Part shown: positions 28,537 to 41,304 of the stretch, one piece after another | How positions within the stretch are numbered: position 1 is the stretch's first letter | How the letters are laid out: each line of letters starts with the position of its first letter | Source: Rhizobium sp. CC-YZS058 | GTDB taxonomy: Bacteria > Pseudomonadota > Alphaproteobacteria > Rhizobiales > Rhizobiaceae | DNA length: 64,000 nucleotides | Assembly: GCF_034720595.1 (NCBI RefSeq) | Contig: NZ_JAYESJ010000001.1 | Location: forward strand, 1,266,001 to 1,330,000 | Direction: 5' to 3' | The notes under the pieces: model-generated | Databases searched by the model: none | The model's input: only the letters and a program-made list of their open reading frames with translations | What the model was told of the DNA's origin: nothing | Translations under genes and position numbers: made by a program

Positions 28537-31500
28537 ATGGATGCAACGACCGCCGAGAGCCGGGCCGAGAACGAACCCCATGCCGAAACGGCCGGCCCGG
28601 ACGTGACGGCGACCGAGCAAATGGACCCGCTCTGGTTCAAGGATGCGATCATCTACCAGCTGCACATCAAGTCGTTCTGCGACGGCAATGGCGACGGCAT
28701 CGGCGACTTCCAGGGCCTGCTCGGCAAGATCGACCATATCGCCTCGCTTGGCGCGACCGCGATCTGGGTTCTGCCCTTCTTCCCGTCGCCGCGCCGCGAT
28801 GATGGCTATGACATCGCCGATTACGGCAATGTCAGCCCCGACTACGGGACGATGGACGATTTCCGCGCCTTCGTGGCCGCTGCGCATGAGCGGGGCCTGA
28901 AGGTCATCATCGAGCTCGTCATCAACCACACCTCCGACCAGCACCCCTGGTTCCAGCGCGCGCGCACTGCGCCGATCGGCTCGCCGGAGCGCGACTTCTA
29001 CGTCTGGTCGGATACGGATCAGAAGTTTCCCGAAACCCGGATCATCTTCCTCGATACGGAAAAGTCGAACTGGACGTGGGATCCGGTCGCCGGCCAGTAC
29101 TACTGGCACCGCTTCTACTCCCACCAGCCGGATCTCAACTTCGACAATCCGCTGGTCATGGAAGAGCTGCTCTCCGTGATGCGCTTCTGGCTGGAGACAG
29201 GGATCGACGGATTCCGCCTGGACGCGATCCCCTATCTCGTCGAGCGGGAAGGGACGAACAACGAGAACCTGCCGGAAACCCATGACATTCTGAAGCGCAT
29301 CCGTGCCGCGCTCGATGCCAGCCATCCGGGCCGCATGCTGCTGGCAGAAGCCAATCAGTGGCCGGAGGACACGAACGAATACTTCGGCGACGGCGACGAA
29401 TGCCACATGGCCTTCCACTTCCCACTGATGCCGCGCATGTACATGGCGATCGCCAAGGAAGACCGCTTCCCGATCACCGACATCATGCGCCAGACGCCGG
29501 AGATCCCGGAAAATTGCCAGTGGGCGATCTTCCTGCGCAATCATGACGAGCTGACGCTCGAAATGGTCACCGACGCCGAGCGCGACTATCTCTGGAACAC
29601 CTATGCCGCCGACCGGCGGGCCCGCATCAATCTCGGCATCCGCCGGCGGCTTGCGCCCTTGATGGAGCGCGACCGGCGCCGCGTCGAGCTGATGAACGCG
29701 CTGCTGCTCTCCATGCCCGGCACGCCCGTTCTCTATTACGGCGACGAGATCGGCATGGGGGACAATATCTACCTCGGCGACCGCGATGGCGTGCGCACGC
29801 CGATGCAATGGTCGCCGGACCGCAATGGCGGCTTCTCGCGCGCCGACCCGGCCCGCCTCGTGCTGCCGCCGATCATGGACCCCCTCTATGGCTATGAGGC
29901 GGTCAATGTCGAGGCGCAGTCGGCCGATGCCCACTCGCTGCTCAATTGGACCCGGCGGATGCTGGCGCTGCGCGGCCGCCATACGGCCTTCGGGCGCGGC
30001 TCGCTCAAATTCATCAATGCCGGCAACCGCAAGATCCTGACCTATCTGCGCGAATATGACGGCGAGACGATCCTCTGCGTCTTCAACCTCTCGCGCCTGC
30101 CGCAGGCCGTCGAGCTGGATCTTTCGGCCTTCGAAGGTCGCGTTCCGATCGAACTGACCGGCATGTCGCCGTTCCCGCCGATCGGCCAGCTCACCTATCT
30201 CCTGACCTTACCGCCCTATGGCTTCTTCTGGTTCCAGCTGGTGGCGGAAGCCGATGGTCCGGTCTGGCGCACCGATCCGCCGGAGCAGCTCCCCGATTTC
30301 GTGACCATGGTCATGAGGAGAGATCTCCTGGAGGTGGTCGAGGAGCCGCGGCTGGCCGGCGTGCTGTCGCGTGATGTCTTGCCGACCTATCTCGAGAAGC
30401 GCCGCTGGTTCGGCTCCAAGGGCGAGCGGTTGAAGCGCGCCGAGGTGGTGGCGGCGACGCCCATGGGCTTTCCGCACAATGTCCTGCTCGGCGAGCTGGA
30501 AGCGGAGATGGACGGGCATACCGAGACCTATCTCCTGCCGCTTGCCGTCGCCTGGGACGAGACGCAGCCGCCGGCACTCGCCCAGCAACTGGCGCTCGCC
30601 CGTATCCGCCAGGGTCGCCGCGTCGGCTTCCTCACCGATGGTTTCGCGATGGAGAGTTTCGCGCGCGGTGTCATCAAAGGGCTCTGCGAACGCGCCACGA
30701 TCTCGGGGCGCAACGGCACGCTGGAGTTTCTCGGCACCGACCAGCTCGATTGCATGGCGGTGACCGACGACATGCCGGTGCGCTGGCTCTCGGCCGAACA
30801 GTCGAACAGCTCGCTGATCGTCGGCGATCTCGCCATGGTCAAGCTCATCCGCCACATCTTCCCCGGCATCCATCCGGAAGTGGAGATGACCCGCTATCTG
30901 ACCGAAGTCGGCTATCAGAACACCGCGCCGCTGCTCGGCGAAGTCGCGCGGACCAATGCCGATGGCGTCCGCACGACCCTGATCATCATCCAGGGCGCGA
31001 TCCGCAACCAGGGCGATGCGTGGAACTGGATGCTCACCAATCTGCGCCGCGCGCTCGACGAAGTGTTGCTCGCCGAGGGCGAGGTGGATGGCAGCGCGGA
31101 AAACTTCCGCCCGCTCGTCGATTTCGCCGGCATGGTGGGCAAGCGGCTCGGCGAACTGCATGTGGCGCTGAGCCGCCCGACCGAGGACGAGGCCTTCGCG
31201 CCGGTGACGGCGGGGCAAGCCGAGATCGAGAGCTGGCGCGAAACGATCCTGGCGCAGGTCACCGACAGCCTGCAGATCCTCTCCGACGCACGGTCCAAGC
31301 TGGAGCCGGAGGTGGCGCAGGCCGCCGATGCGCTGCTGGCGCGCCGCGACGCGGCAATGGCCATCGTTGCGGATCTGGCCAGGTCCGCTGAGGGCACGCT
31401 GATGACCCGCAACCATGGCGATTTCCACCTCGGCCAGGTTCTGGTGGCGGAATCCGACGCCTTCGTCATCGACTTCGAAGGCGAACCCGCCCGCGATCTG

Positions 31501-31873
31501 TCGGAGCGCCGCGCCAAGACCAATCCGCTGCGCGATGTGGCGGGTCTCCTGCGCTCGCTCGGCTACCTCGCGGCGACCGCCGAACTCGACGTCGAGGGCG
31601 TCGGCGATCCGGGTGACCCGCGCCGGCCGGGGCTGATCCGCGACTTCACCTGGACGGCGCACCAGTCGTTCCTGCGCAATTACTTCGAGGCGACCTCCGC
31701 CTCCGAAGCGCTGGCGCTGACGGAAGACCAGCGGGTCCGCATCCTCGATCTCTTCCTCCTCGAAAAGGCGGCCTACGAGATTGCCTACGAGGCCCGCAAC
31801 CGGCCGAAATGGCTGCCGATCCCGCTCGAGGGCTTCGCCACCATCGTCCACAGATTGTCGGAGCCGACAGAGA

Positions 31874-31881
<8 letters not shown>
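28537..31881 (+). CDS. treS: Trehalose synthase-maltokinase fusion
   Basis: A 1114-aa two-domain enzyme. The first about 560 residues are trehalose synthase, a GH13 isomerase of trehalose and maltose: [20 protein letters not shown], nucleophile Asp in [13 protein letters not shown], Glu in [11 protein letters not shown], and [11 protein letters not shown]. The remainder is a maltokinase (Pep2/Mak) with the kinase-like [10 protein letters not shown] and VIDFEGEP motifs. Together they convert trehalose to maltose 1-phosphate, the GlgE donor. GGGAGAG precedes ATG 28537 by six bases; ATGs at 28519, 28522 and 28531 are alternatives overlapping or abutting the glgE stop. The glgB start overlaps its last 8 bases. 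Confidence 0.93.
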
Positions 31882-34081
<2,200 letters not shown>

Positions 34082-34147
34082 TCGACGACGCTCCACCAAC
34101 CGTACCCTCGGGCTTGCCCCGGGGATTCGCTGGGGTGGCTTCGTGCG

Positions 34148-34665
34148 TTAGGATTGACGGGCGGCACGGCATCTCTTCGATGTCCAAGTCAGGGATGTGT
34201 GGGCGGAAGCTCGGCACAAGGCCGAGCATGACGGCCCTGGAATTCCGGCCTTCGTGACGAGGGAGGCCTCGGAATTCAGCACGCATTGCGCCCTCCGACC
34301 GTCATCCTCGGGCCTGTCCCGAGGATCTGCCGCGGCTGCTGCGGGCGCTGAGATGGGCCGCTCCTTGCATCTCTTCGAAGTCCAATGCCCGGATGTGTGG
34401 GCGGATGCTCGGCACAAGGCCGAGCATGACGGCCCTGGAATTCCGGCCTTCGTGACGAGGGAGGCCTCGGAATTCAACACGCATTGCGCCCTCCGACCGT
34501 CATCCTCGGGCCTGTCCCGAGGATCTGCCGCGGCGGCTGCGGGCGCTGAGATGGGCCGCTCCTTGCGTCTCTTCGATGTCCAATGCCGGGATGTGTGGGC
34601 GGATGCTCGGCACAAGGCCGAGCATGACGGCCGTGGAATTCCGGACGTCTTCGTTCCGCTCGTCA
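34148..34665. repeat. 198-bp tandem repeat rich in REP-like palindromes
   Basis: The 700-base gap between glgB and malQ holds about two and a half copies of a 198-base unit, anchored at CTCTTCGA (34173, 34371 and 34569). Each unit carries two short palindromes: TCCTCGGG-N5-CCCGAGGA (34305, 34503) and ATGCTCGG-N7-CCGAGCAT, the latter with one change in the first copy. The period is a multiple of three, so spurious repetitive reading frames appear, but I see no gene. The rest of the gap (34666-34779) shows nothing recognisable. Confidence 0.85.
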
Positions 34666-34779
34666 GGCGCGCGTGAACCCGGCGCCTGCTTCAGGCGCAG
34701 TGCTTGGATGTGGGGGCAGGCACCAGCGACGAGCATGGCGGGACGTTTGCGAGCCTCCACGGAGGTCAAAGACCGCCGT

Positions 34780-36672
34780 TCACCCCCGCCGCGGGCGTTC
34801 CTCGCACAGGGCTTCGGTCACGCGACGCAGCAGGGGTATCGTGGGCAGCTCTTCCAGCGTCACCGAGAGTTTCGGCTTCCAGTTCGGATAGTCGCTGCTG
34901 GTGCCGGGGATGTTGGTCGGTGCGCGTTCGCGGGTGAGATCGGCGAGGCGGACGGCGACGAGCAGCGAGGGGGTGCGCGCGACGAAACGGTGGGCACCGA
35001 CGATCAGGTCTTCGAGCGCGGCATCGTCGGGCGAGGTCGCGGACAGGCGCGTGGGAGCGTCGAGCCCGGTTGCTCCCAAAACCTTGATCAGATCGCGCCG
35101 CTCCGACCGGCGCTGCGCCTGCTGCTCCCGGGTCAATTCGGGCGGCTGCAGGCCATGCTTGTCGCGCATGCGGATATCGGCGCCGCGCCACCAGCCGTCC
35201 AGCGTCTGGTGGTCGTGGGTGGAAATGCAGGCGAGCGCCAGCTCCGGATAGGTCTCGGCGGGCTTGAAGCCCGTCTCGCTGCGCTCATAGGAGAAAATGC
35301 GGTAGGACAGGATCTTGGCCTTGGCGAGATCGTCCTGCAGGCCGGGCGGAAGGATGCCGAGATCCTCGCCGATCACCAGGCAGCGATGCTCGGCCGAGCA
35401 GCGGGCGAGAATGGACAGCAGGGCATCCTGGGGATACTCGACATAGGCACCCCCGTCCGGCTTCAGATCGAGCGGAACGAGGAAAAGGCGGCGGAGCGCC
35501 GCCGCATGGTCGATGCGGATCGCCCCGGCGTAGCGCATTGCCGCCTTGACCATCCGCTCGAAGGGCGAATGCCGGCCCGCGGCGATCGTCGCCGGCTGCA
35601 GGGCGGCCAGCCGCCAGTCCTGGCCCTCGGCCGCGAAGGGATCGGGCGGGCTGCCGATCGTAGCGGTCGCGACGTAATGGTCGCGCTCGCTCCAGGTGGC
35701 CGAACCGTCCAGGGCCTCCCCGACCGCAAGGTCGAGATAGAGACCGATGCGCAAGCCCGCCGCCTTGGCGCGGTCGACCGCCTGGGTCAGCTGTTCATGG
35801 GCAACCCATTGTAGCCACATGTGGAAGCGATGCAGATCGCCGTGCTCCCTGGCAAAGGCAGCAACCTCGTCGGTGAGCGGATCCTGATAGGCCTTCGGCC
35901 AGCCATGCCACCCGGTGCTTTCGCCGGCGGCGCCCCGAACCTCGGAGAGCGCCTCGAACAGCCCGTGCCGACGTAGCGCTTCGCCGCGCTCCTTGATGAA
36001 GGCGGTGAACCGCGCCTCCGCATCCCTGTCATCGCTATTGGCCGGCCAACCGTCGTAAACGGCGCGCAGCGCGGCGCGCTTGGCCGCAGCGACGCCGACA
36101 TAATCGACCTTTCGCCCGGCGCGCAGGGCAGCGATCCGCTTTTCCGAAGCCATGTCCGGCCTGTAGCCCGCCAGGCGATCGACCGCGATCATCAGCGGGT
36201 TGAGAAACTGGCGGTTCGACGGCTCATAGGGGCTGCAGCGGTCGGGATCGGCGAGGAAGGGGGCGTGAAGCGGGTTCAGCCCGATGAAGTCCGCCCCAAG
36301 CCTGCCTGCAAGATCGGCCATGACAGCCAGATCCTCGAAGTCGCCGATGCCCCAGTTGCGGGCCGAGCGGAGCTCGTAGAGCTGAAGCGCGAGGCCCCAG
36401 ACCTTCTCCTCGGCCAGGAAGGCCGGGACATAGCTTGCAGGAATGGGCTTCCTGCTCCGCCGCGGCGGTGCGGCGGAGGCCGTGTCGGCGGGATCGATCC
36501 CCAGCGCCTCCAGCATCTGCCGCTTGGTTTCGTCGGAGATCGGCGTCTGCGTGCCGTTGAGGCCCGGACGCATCAGGTCGATCCCATGCCGCCGCGCCAC
36601 GGCATCCAGCGGGCTGTCGGCCGCCGCGGTCTTCAGCGAGGGGGCGGCCTTCGAGCGAGCGGCAGCGGTCAT
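34780..36672 (-). CDS. malQ: 4-alpha-glucanotransferase (amylomaltase)
   Basis: A 630-aa GH77 disproportionating enzyme that transfers alpha-1,4-glucan segments. Motifs seen: YELRSARNWGIGDFEDL and GADFIGLNPLHAPF, the nucleophile Asp in GAIRIDHAAALRRLFLVP, Glu in CLVIGEDLGILPPGLQ, and CISTHDHQTLDGWW. The length fits bacterial MalQ with an N-terminal extension of about 90 residues rich in Ala/Pro/Arg. It lies 53 bases downstream of treZ on the same strand and is likely in one operon with it. Confidence 0.93.
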   Translation of the reverse strand: MTAAARSKAAPSLKTAAADSPLDAVARRHGIDLMRPGLNGTQTPISDETKRQMLEALGIDPADTASAAPPRRSRKPIPASYVPAFLAEEKVWGLALQLYELRSARNWGIGDFEDLAVMADLAGRLGADFIGLNPLHAPFLADPDRCSPYEPSNRQFLNPLMIAVDRLAGYRPDMASEKRIAALRAGRKVDYVGVAAAKRAALRAVYDGWPANSDDRDAEARFTAFIKERGEALRRHGLFEALSEVRGAAGESTGWHGWPKAYQDPLTDEVAAFAREHGDLHRFHMWLQWVAHEQLTQAVDRAKAAGLRIGLYLDLAVGEALDGSATWSERDHYVATATIGSPPDPFAAEGQDWRLAALQPATIAAGRHSPFERMVKAAMRYAGAIRIDHAAALRRLFLVPLDLKPDGGAYVEYPQDALLSILARCSAEHRCLVIGEDLGILPPGLQDDLAKAKILSYRIFSYERSETGFKPAETYPELALACISTHDHQTLDGWWRGADIRMRDKHGLQPPELTREQQAQRRSERRDLIKVLGATGLDAPTRLSATSPDDAALEDLIVGAHRFVARTPSLLVAVRLADLTRERAPTNIPGTSSDYPNWKPKLSVTLEELPTIPLLRRVTEALCEERPRRG

Positions 36673-36725
36673 GGCAGGGTCCTTTCGTAAGCGTAAAAGA
36701 GAAGCCGGGCCGAAGCCCGACCCCG

Positions 36726-38498
<1,773 letters not shown>

Positions 38499-38646
38499 GG
38501 AGAAGCGTGCCTTTCGAGCATCGTGGACGGACCGGGGCACAAATCGCGAAAGGGGCAAAAGGTTCAGCCTCCAAGGCAGGATTTACGCCGATCCCATGTT
38601 GGGAGCGTTGCGGGCGGCCGAAACTGAGGTTGCAGCAAGATTTCCG

Positions 38647-38671
38647 GGAACTGTCGACGGCTGCCTCGGTT
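38647..38671 (+). promoter_or_regulatory. EcfG/RpoE2-type stress promoter for the Ndi operon
   Basis: GGAAC, 16-base spacer, GGTT, 62 bases before ATG 38734. It has the same form as the glgE promoter. Confidence 0.6.
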
Positions 38672-38733
38672 GGAGGGTCCTGGCGATGGTGGCACCCCCG
38701 CGACCGCGTCTGAAGACGAACCCGGAGACGAAC

Positions 38734-39642
38734 ATGACCGACGAGACAACACGGGGCGGCGGCGGCACAAGGCCCGCCTCGCCAACGCCGCAGGGCTTTT
38801 CGACACAGGCCACGTCCAGCCCCACCTTAAATCCTACGGGCGCTCCGCACGCCGGCGGAAACAAAACGGCATCCACACTCGGCCTGTCCTCGACCGGCGA
38901 CCACGACCGCGGCGGACAGGCTTCGTCCGGCGGGCAGGGTGGAGCCCGGCAGGGATCCGGCGCAACCGACGACCATGCCACGGGTGCTCAAGGCTCCACG
39001 ACGGGCAGCGGTACCAAGGCGGCGGTCGGCGATCTGAAGGCACGCCTGCACGAGGATGTGGAACAGGCGCGCGAGGGGCTCAAGTCCTACTCCCATTCCG
39101 CCATGGACCGCATGCAGGAAACGCTGAATGAGGAAGCCGGCTATGCCGCCCGCCAGGTGGCCGGCGTTGCCGATGCGCTGACCAAGGTCGGCGAGCAGCT
39201 GGAAGGCGGCGATCAGGCGCAGATCGGACGGACCGCGCGCCGTCTGGGCGAGACCGTCCAGTCCTTCGCGCGCGACATCGAAGGCAAGGATGCCGGCGAG
39301 ATCATGCAGCTGGCCGAAAACTTCGGCCGCCGCCAGCCGGTCGCCTTCCTCGGCATGGCCGCCCTGGCAGGCCTGGCCGCCAGCCGCTTCATCACCGCCT
39401 CTTCGCGCGGCAGACGCGCGGTCTCCGGTTCCTTTGCCGGCACCACGGTCAACCGCAGCGGTCAATCAGGCCATGAGACTGGCGGCCATGAGACTGCCGG
39501 CCATGCGACGTCCGGTCAGGCTGGCAGCGGTGCCCCGTCCGCATCGCCGCGCACACCCGCCACCTCGGCGCATCCCGCGCCCGGCCAGACCACAGGCTCG
39601 GCGCAGGGCCTGAACACGACGGGAGGCCGGATCGATGGCTAA
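38734..39642 (+). CDS. Nutrient-deprivation-induced-type protein with low-complexity tails
   Basis: A 302-aa protein. Residues 1-95 are Gly/Ser/Thr/Ala-rich and probably disordered. The centre (VGDLKARLHEDVEQAREGLKSYSHSAMDRMQETLNEEAGYAARQVAG) is a long amphipathic helix region, then a hydrophobic stretch AFLGMAALAGLAASRFI acts as a likely membrane anchor. The C-terminal tail has Gly-His-Glu-Thr/Ala repeats. It resembles the rhizobial nutrient-deprivation-induced protein family found before holin-family and DUF3618 genes. ATG 38734 follows a GGAGACGAAC stretch. The downstream gene overlaps by 8 bases. Confidence 0.78.
   Translation: MTDETTRGGGGTRPASPTPQGFSTQATSSPTLNPTGAPHAGGNKTASTLGLSSTGDHDRGGQASSGGQGGARQGSGATDDHATGAQGSTTGSGTKAAVGDLKARLHEDVEQAREGLKSYSHSAMDRMQETLNEEAGYAARQVAGVADALTKVGEQLEGGDQAQIGRTARRLGETVQSFARDIEGKDAGEIMQLAENFGRRQPVAFLGMAALAGLAASRFITASSRGRRAVSGSFAGTTVNRSGQSGHETGGHETAGHATSGQAGSGAPSASPRTPATSAHPAPGQTTGSAQGLNTTGGRIDG
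39469..39513 (+). repeat. 15-bp tandem repeat inside the Ndi-type gene
   Basis: Three consecutive 15-base units, each beginning GGCCATG, code for a Gly-His-Glu/Ala-Thr-Gly/Ser/Ala-type repeat in the C-terminal tail of the protein. Confidence 0.75.
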
Positions 39643-40054
39643 TCCTTCCGACAATGTCTCGCTGACCGAACTGATCGGCGGCCTCGTCAGCGACGTCTCC
39701 GGCCTGCTGCGCAAGGAAGTCGATCTTGCCAAGACCGAAGCATCCGAAAAGGTCTCCTATGCCTTGAGCGGCGTCGAGACCCTTCTGATCGGCACTGTCC
39801 TCGCCATCGGCGCGGTCGGCGTGCTCTTGAGCGCGCTGGTCGGCGGCGTTGCGGCCCTGCTCGTGTCCATGGGTCTCGGCCCGGTCGCGGCGGATGCGCT
39901 GGCAGCGCTGATCGTCGGCGTCGTCATCGCACTCATCGCCTGGGGCATGATCTCGCGCGGTCTCGCCCCGCTGCGCGGATCGAATTTGAAGCTCGAGCGG
40001 ACGGCAGACTCGCTTCGCCGCGACGCCGCCGTGATCAAGGAGACACGCCCATGA
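39635..40054 (+). CDS. Phage holin family / YqjE-like membrane protein
   Basis: A 139-aa protein with two close transmembrane segments (LLIGTVLAIGAVGVLLSALV and ALAALIVGVVIALIAWGMI) preceded by SLTELIGGLVSDVSGLLRKEVDLAKTEA, the hallmark of the Phage_holin_3_6 (holin-X) family. In stress operons such proteins are envelope proteins rather than phage lysis factors. It overlaps the upstream gene by 8 bases and the next by 4 (ATGA). Confidence 0.85.
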   Translation: MANPSDNVSLTELIGGLVSDVSGLLRKEVDLAKTEASEKVSYALSGVETLLIGTVLAIGAVGVLLSALVGGVAALLVSMGLGPVAADALAALIVGVVIALIAWGMISRGLAPLRGSNLKLERTADSLRRDAAVIKETRP

Positions 40055-41052
40055 CCGACAAATCCTCCGCGGAACTCCAGCAGGAAATCGAGGACGATCG
40101 TCGCCGGATCGAGGACCGCCTCGGGGCGATCCAGGAACGCATGTCGCCCGGCCAGATGGTGGATGAGGTGATCGCCTATGCCAAGGGCAGCGGCGGCGGC
40201 GATTATCTGCGCAGCCTCGGCGGCCAGGCCAAGGCCAATCCGATTCCGCTGGCGCTGATGGGCGTGAGCCTCGCCTGGCTGATGGCCGCTCCGAAACGGG
40301 CGGACAGCGGGGATGCCGCTTCCACAACCTCCGGCAGTTCTGCAGCCAGCCCCGACTATCCGCTCTACACGGCGCAAGGTCCCGTGCGGCGCATCGGCCC
40401 GCCCGAGATCAGCAACGGCGCGCGCTATTCCCACTTCACCGACGACTCCGGCACGAAGCTGAAGGCGCTGACGGACCGCAGTGGCCGGCGGGCCGGGCAC
40501 TTTGTCGACGAGGCGGGCAAGACCTATCGCGGCCTTGCCGATGCCACCGGCCGGCAGGTGACCTCGATCCTCGACGAGGCCGGATCGATGCTCGATGCCT
40601 CGCTCGGCTGGCTTTCCCATGCGGTCGACAGCGTGACGCACACGACAAGCCAGACGAGTGCGAGAGCCGGCGCAACCATGCGGCGCGCCGCCGGAAGCGC
40701 TTCGGGCCACGCCTCTGACTTCGGCTCTGGACTGATGGACCGCTCCGGCCGGTTGAACGAGACGCTGCTCTCCACCTTCCGCGATCAGCCGCTTATCGGC
40801 GGCGCGCTCGCCTTTGCGCTTGGTGCGGCGATCGGCGCGGTGCTGCCGAACACGGAGATCGAGGACGAGGCGATGGGCGATGCCGCGGCGGCGCTGCGTT
40901 CGGACCTTGCCGATAAGGCGGCCACGCTCGCCGACAAGGGCCAGGACATTGCAGCGAGCGTTGCCGAAAAGGCTGCCGAGGTCGCGACCGATCTGCATGA
41001 CACGGCGCGTGACCGCGTGATGGAAGAGGCCGATCGCGTGCGCAACAGCTAA
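40051..41052 (+). CDS. DUF3618 domain-containing membrane protein
   Basis: A 333-aa protein. The N-terminal SSAELQQEIEDDRRRIEDRLGAIQERMSPGQMVDEVI is the DUF3618 signature. Hydrophobic segments lie near 65-80 (IPLALMGVSLAWLMA) and about 250-265 (IGGALAFALGAAIGAVLP). In between, GRRAGHFVDEAGKTYRGLADATGRQ and the following helical stretches resemble LEA/apolipoprotein-like amphipathic repeats, and the C-terminal ADKAATLADKGQDIAASVAEKAAEVATDLHDTA is a clear LEA-like helix. It is the last gene of the Ndi-holin-DUF3618 operon, joined by an ATGA overlap. Confidence 0.82.
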   Translation: MTDKSSAELQQEIEDDRRRIEDRLGAIQERMSPGQMVDEVIAYAKGSGGGDYLRSLGGQAKANPIPLALMGVSLAWLMAAPKRADSGDAASTTSGSSAASPDYPLYTAQGPVRRIGPPEISNGARYSHFTDDSGTKLKALTDRSGRRAGHFVDEAGKTYRGLADATGRQVTSILDEAGSMLDASLGWLSHAVDSVTHTTSQTSARAGATMRRAAGSASGHASDFGSGLMDRSGRLNETLLSTFRDQPLIGGALAFALGAAIGAVLPNTEIEDEAMGDAAAALRSDLADKAATLADKGQDIAASVAEKAAEVATDLHDTARDRVMEEADRVRNS

Positions 41053-41123
41053 GGATCGATCGGCGGAGTGGGTTCCTCCGGCTGGCGGCGGGCTCGGCAA
41101 CGATCCGCCGCCAGGATCGATGA

Positions 41124-41154
41124 GGCCCCTGGCGTGTGCGGCGCCGGGGGTTTT
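41124..41154 (+). terminator. Intrinsic terminator after the DUF3618 gene
   Basis: GGCCCCTGGCG and CGCCGGGGG form a stem (one mismatch) followed by TTTT, 72 bases after the operon's last stop. The remaining 150 bases to the kinase gene show only the small palindrome ATTTGCAAAT. Confidence 0.7.
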
Positions 41155-41304
41155 CTCGTCACAGCGTTCAATATTTGCAAATGACGGCTGCAAAAGCGCG
41201 TTGGCGCCCCTATCTAGCGTGCCGGAAGCCCAGTCGCGCCTTTCCCTGGTGCGGCTGCGGCCGGCCATCGCCATTGCGACTGGCTCGAGAGACGGTAAGA
41301 CGGG

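Noticed and set aside
34148..34665. CRISPR array or repetitive gene
   Set aside because: The unit is 198 bases, without 20-40 base repeats and unique spacers; the open frames through it exist only because 198 is a multiple of three.
39635..40054. Prophage remnant because of a holin-family gene
   Set aside because: No other phage gene is nearby, and the gene sits in a conserved-looking stress operon with a DUF3618 gene; the family name is misleading here.
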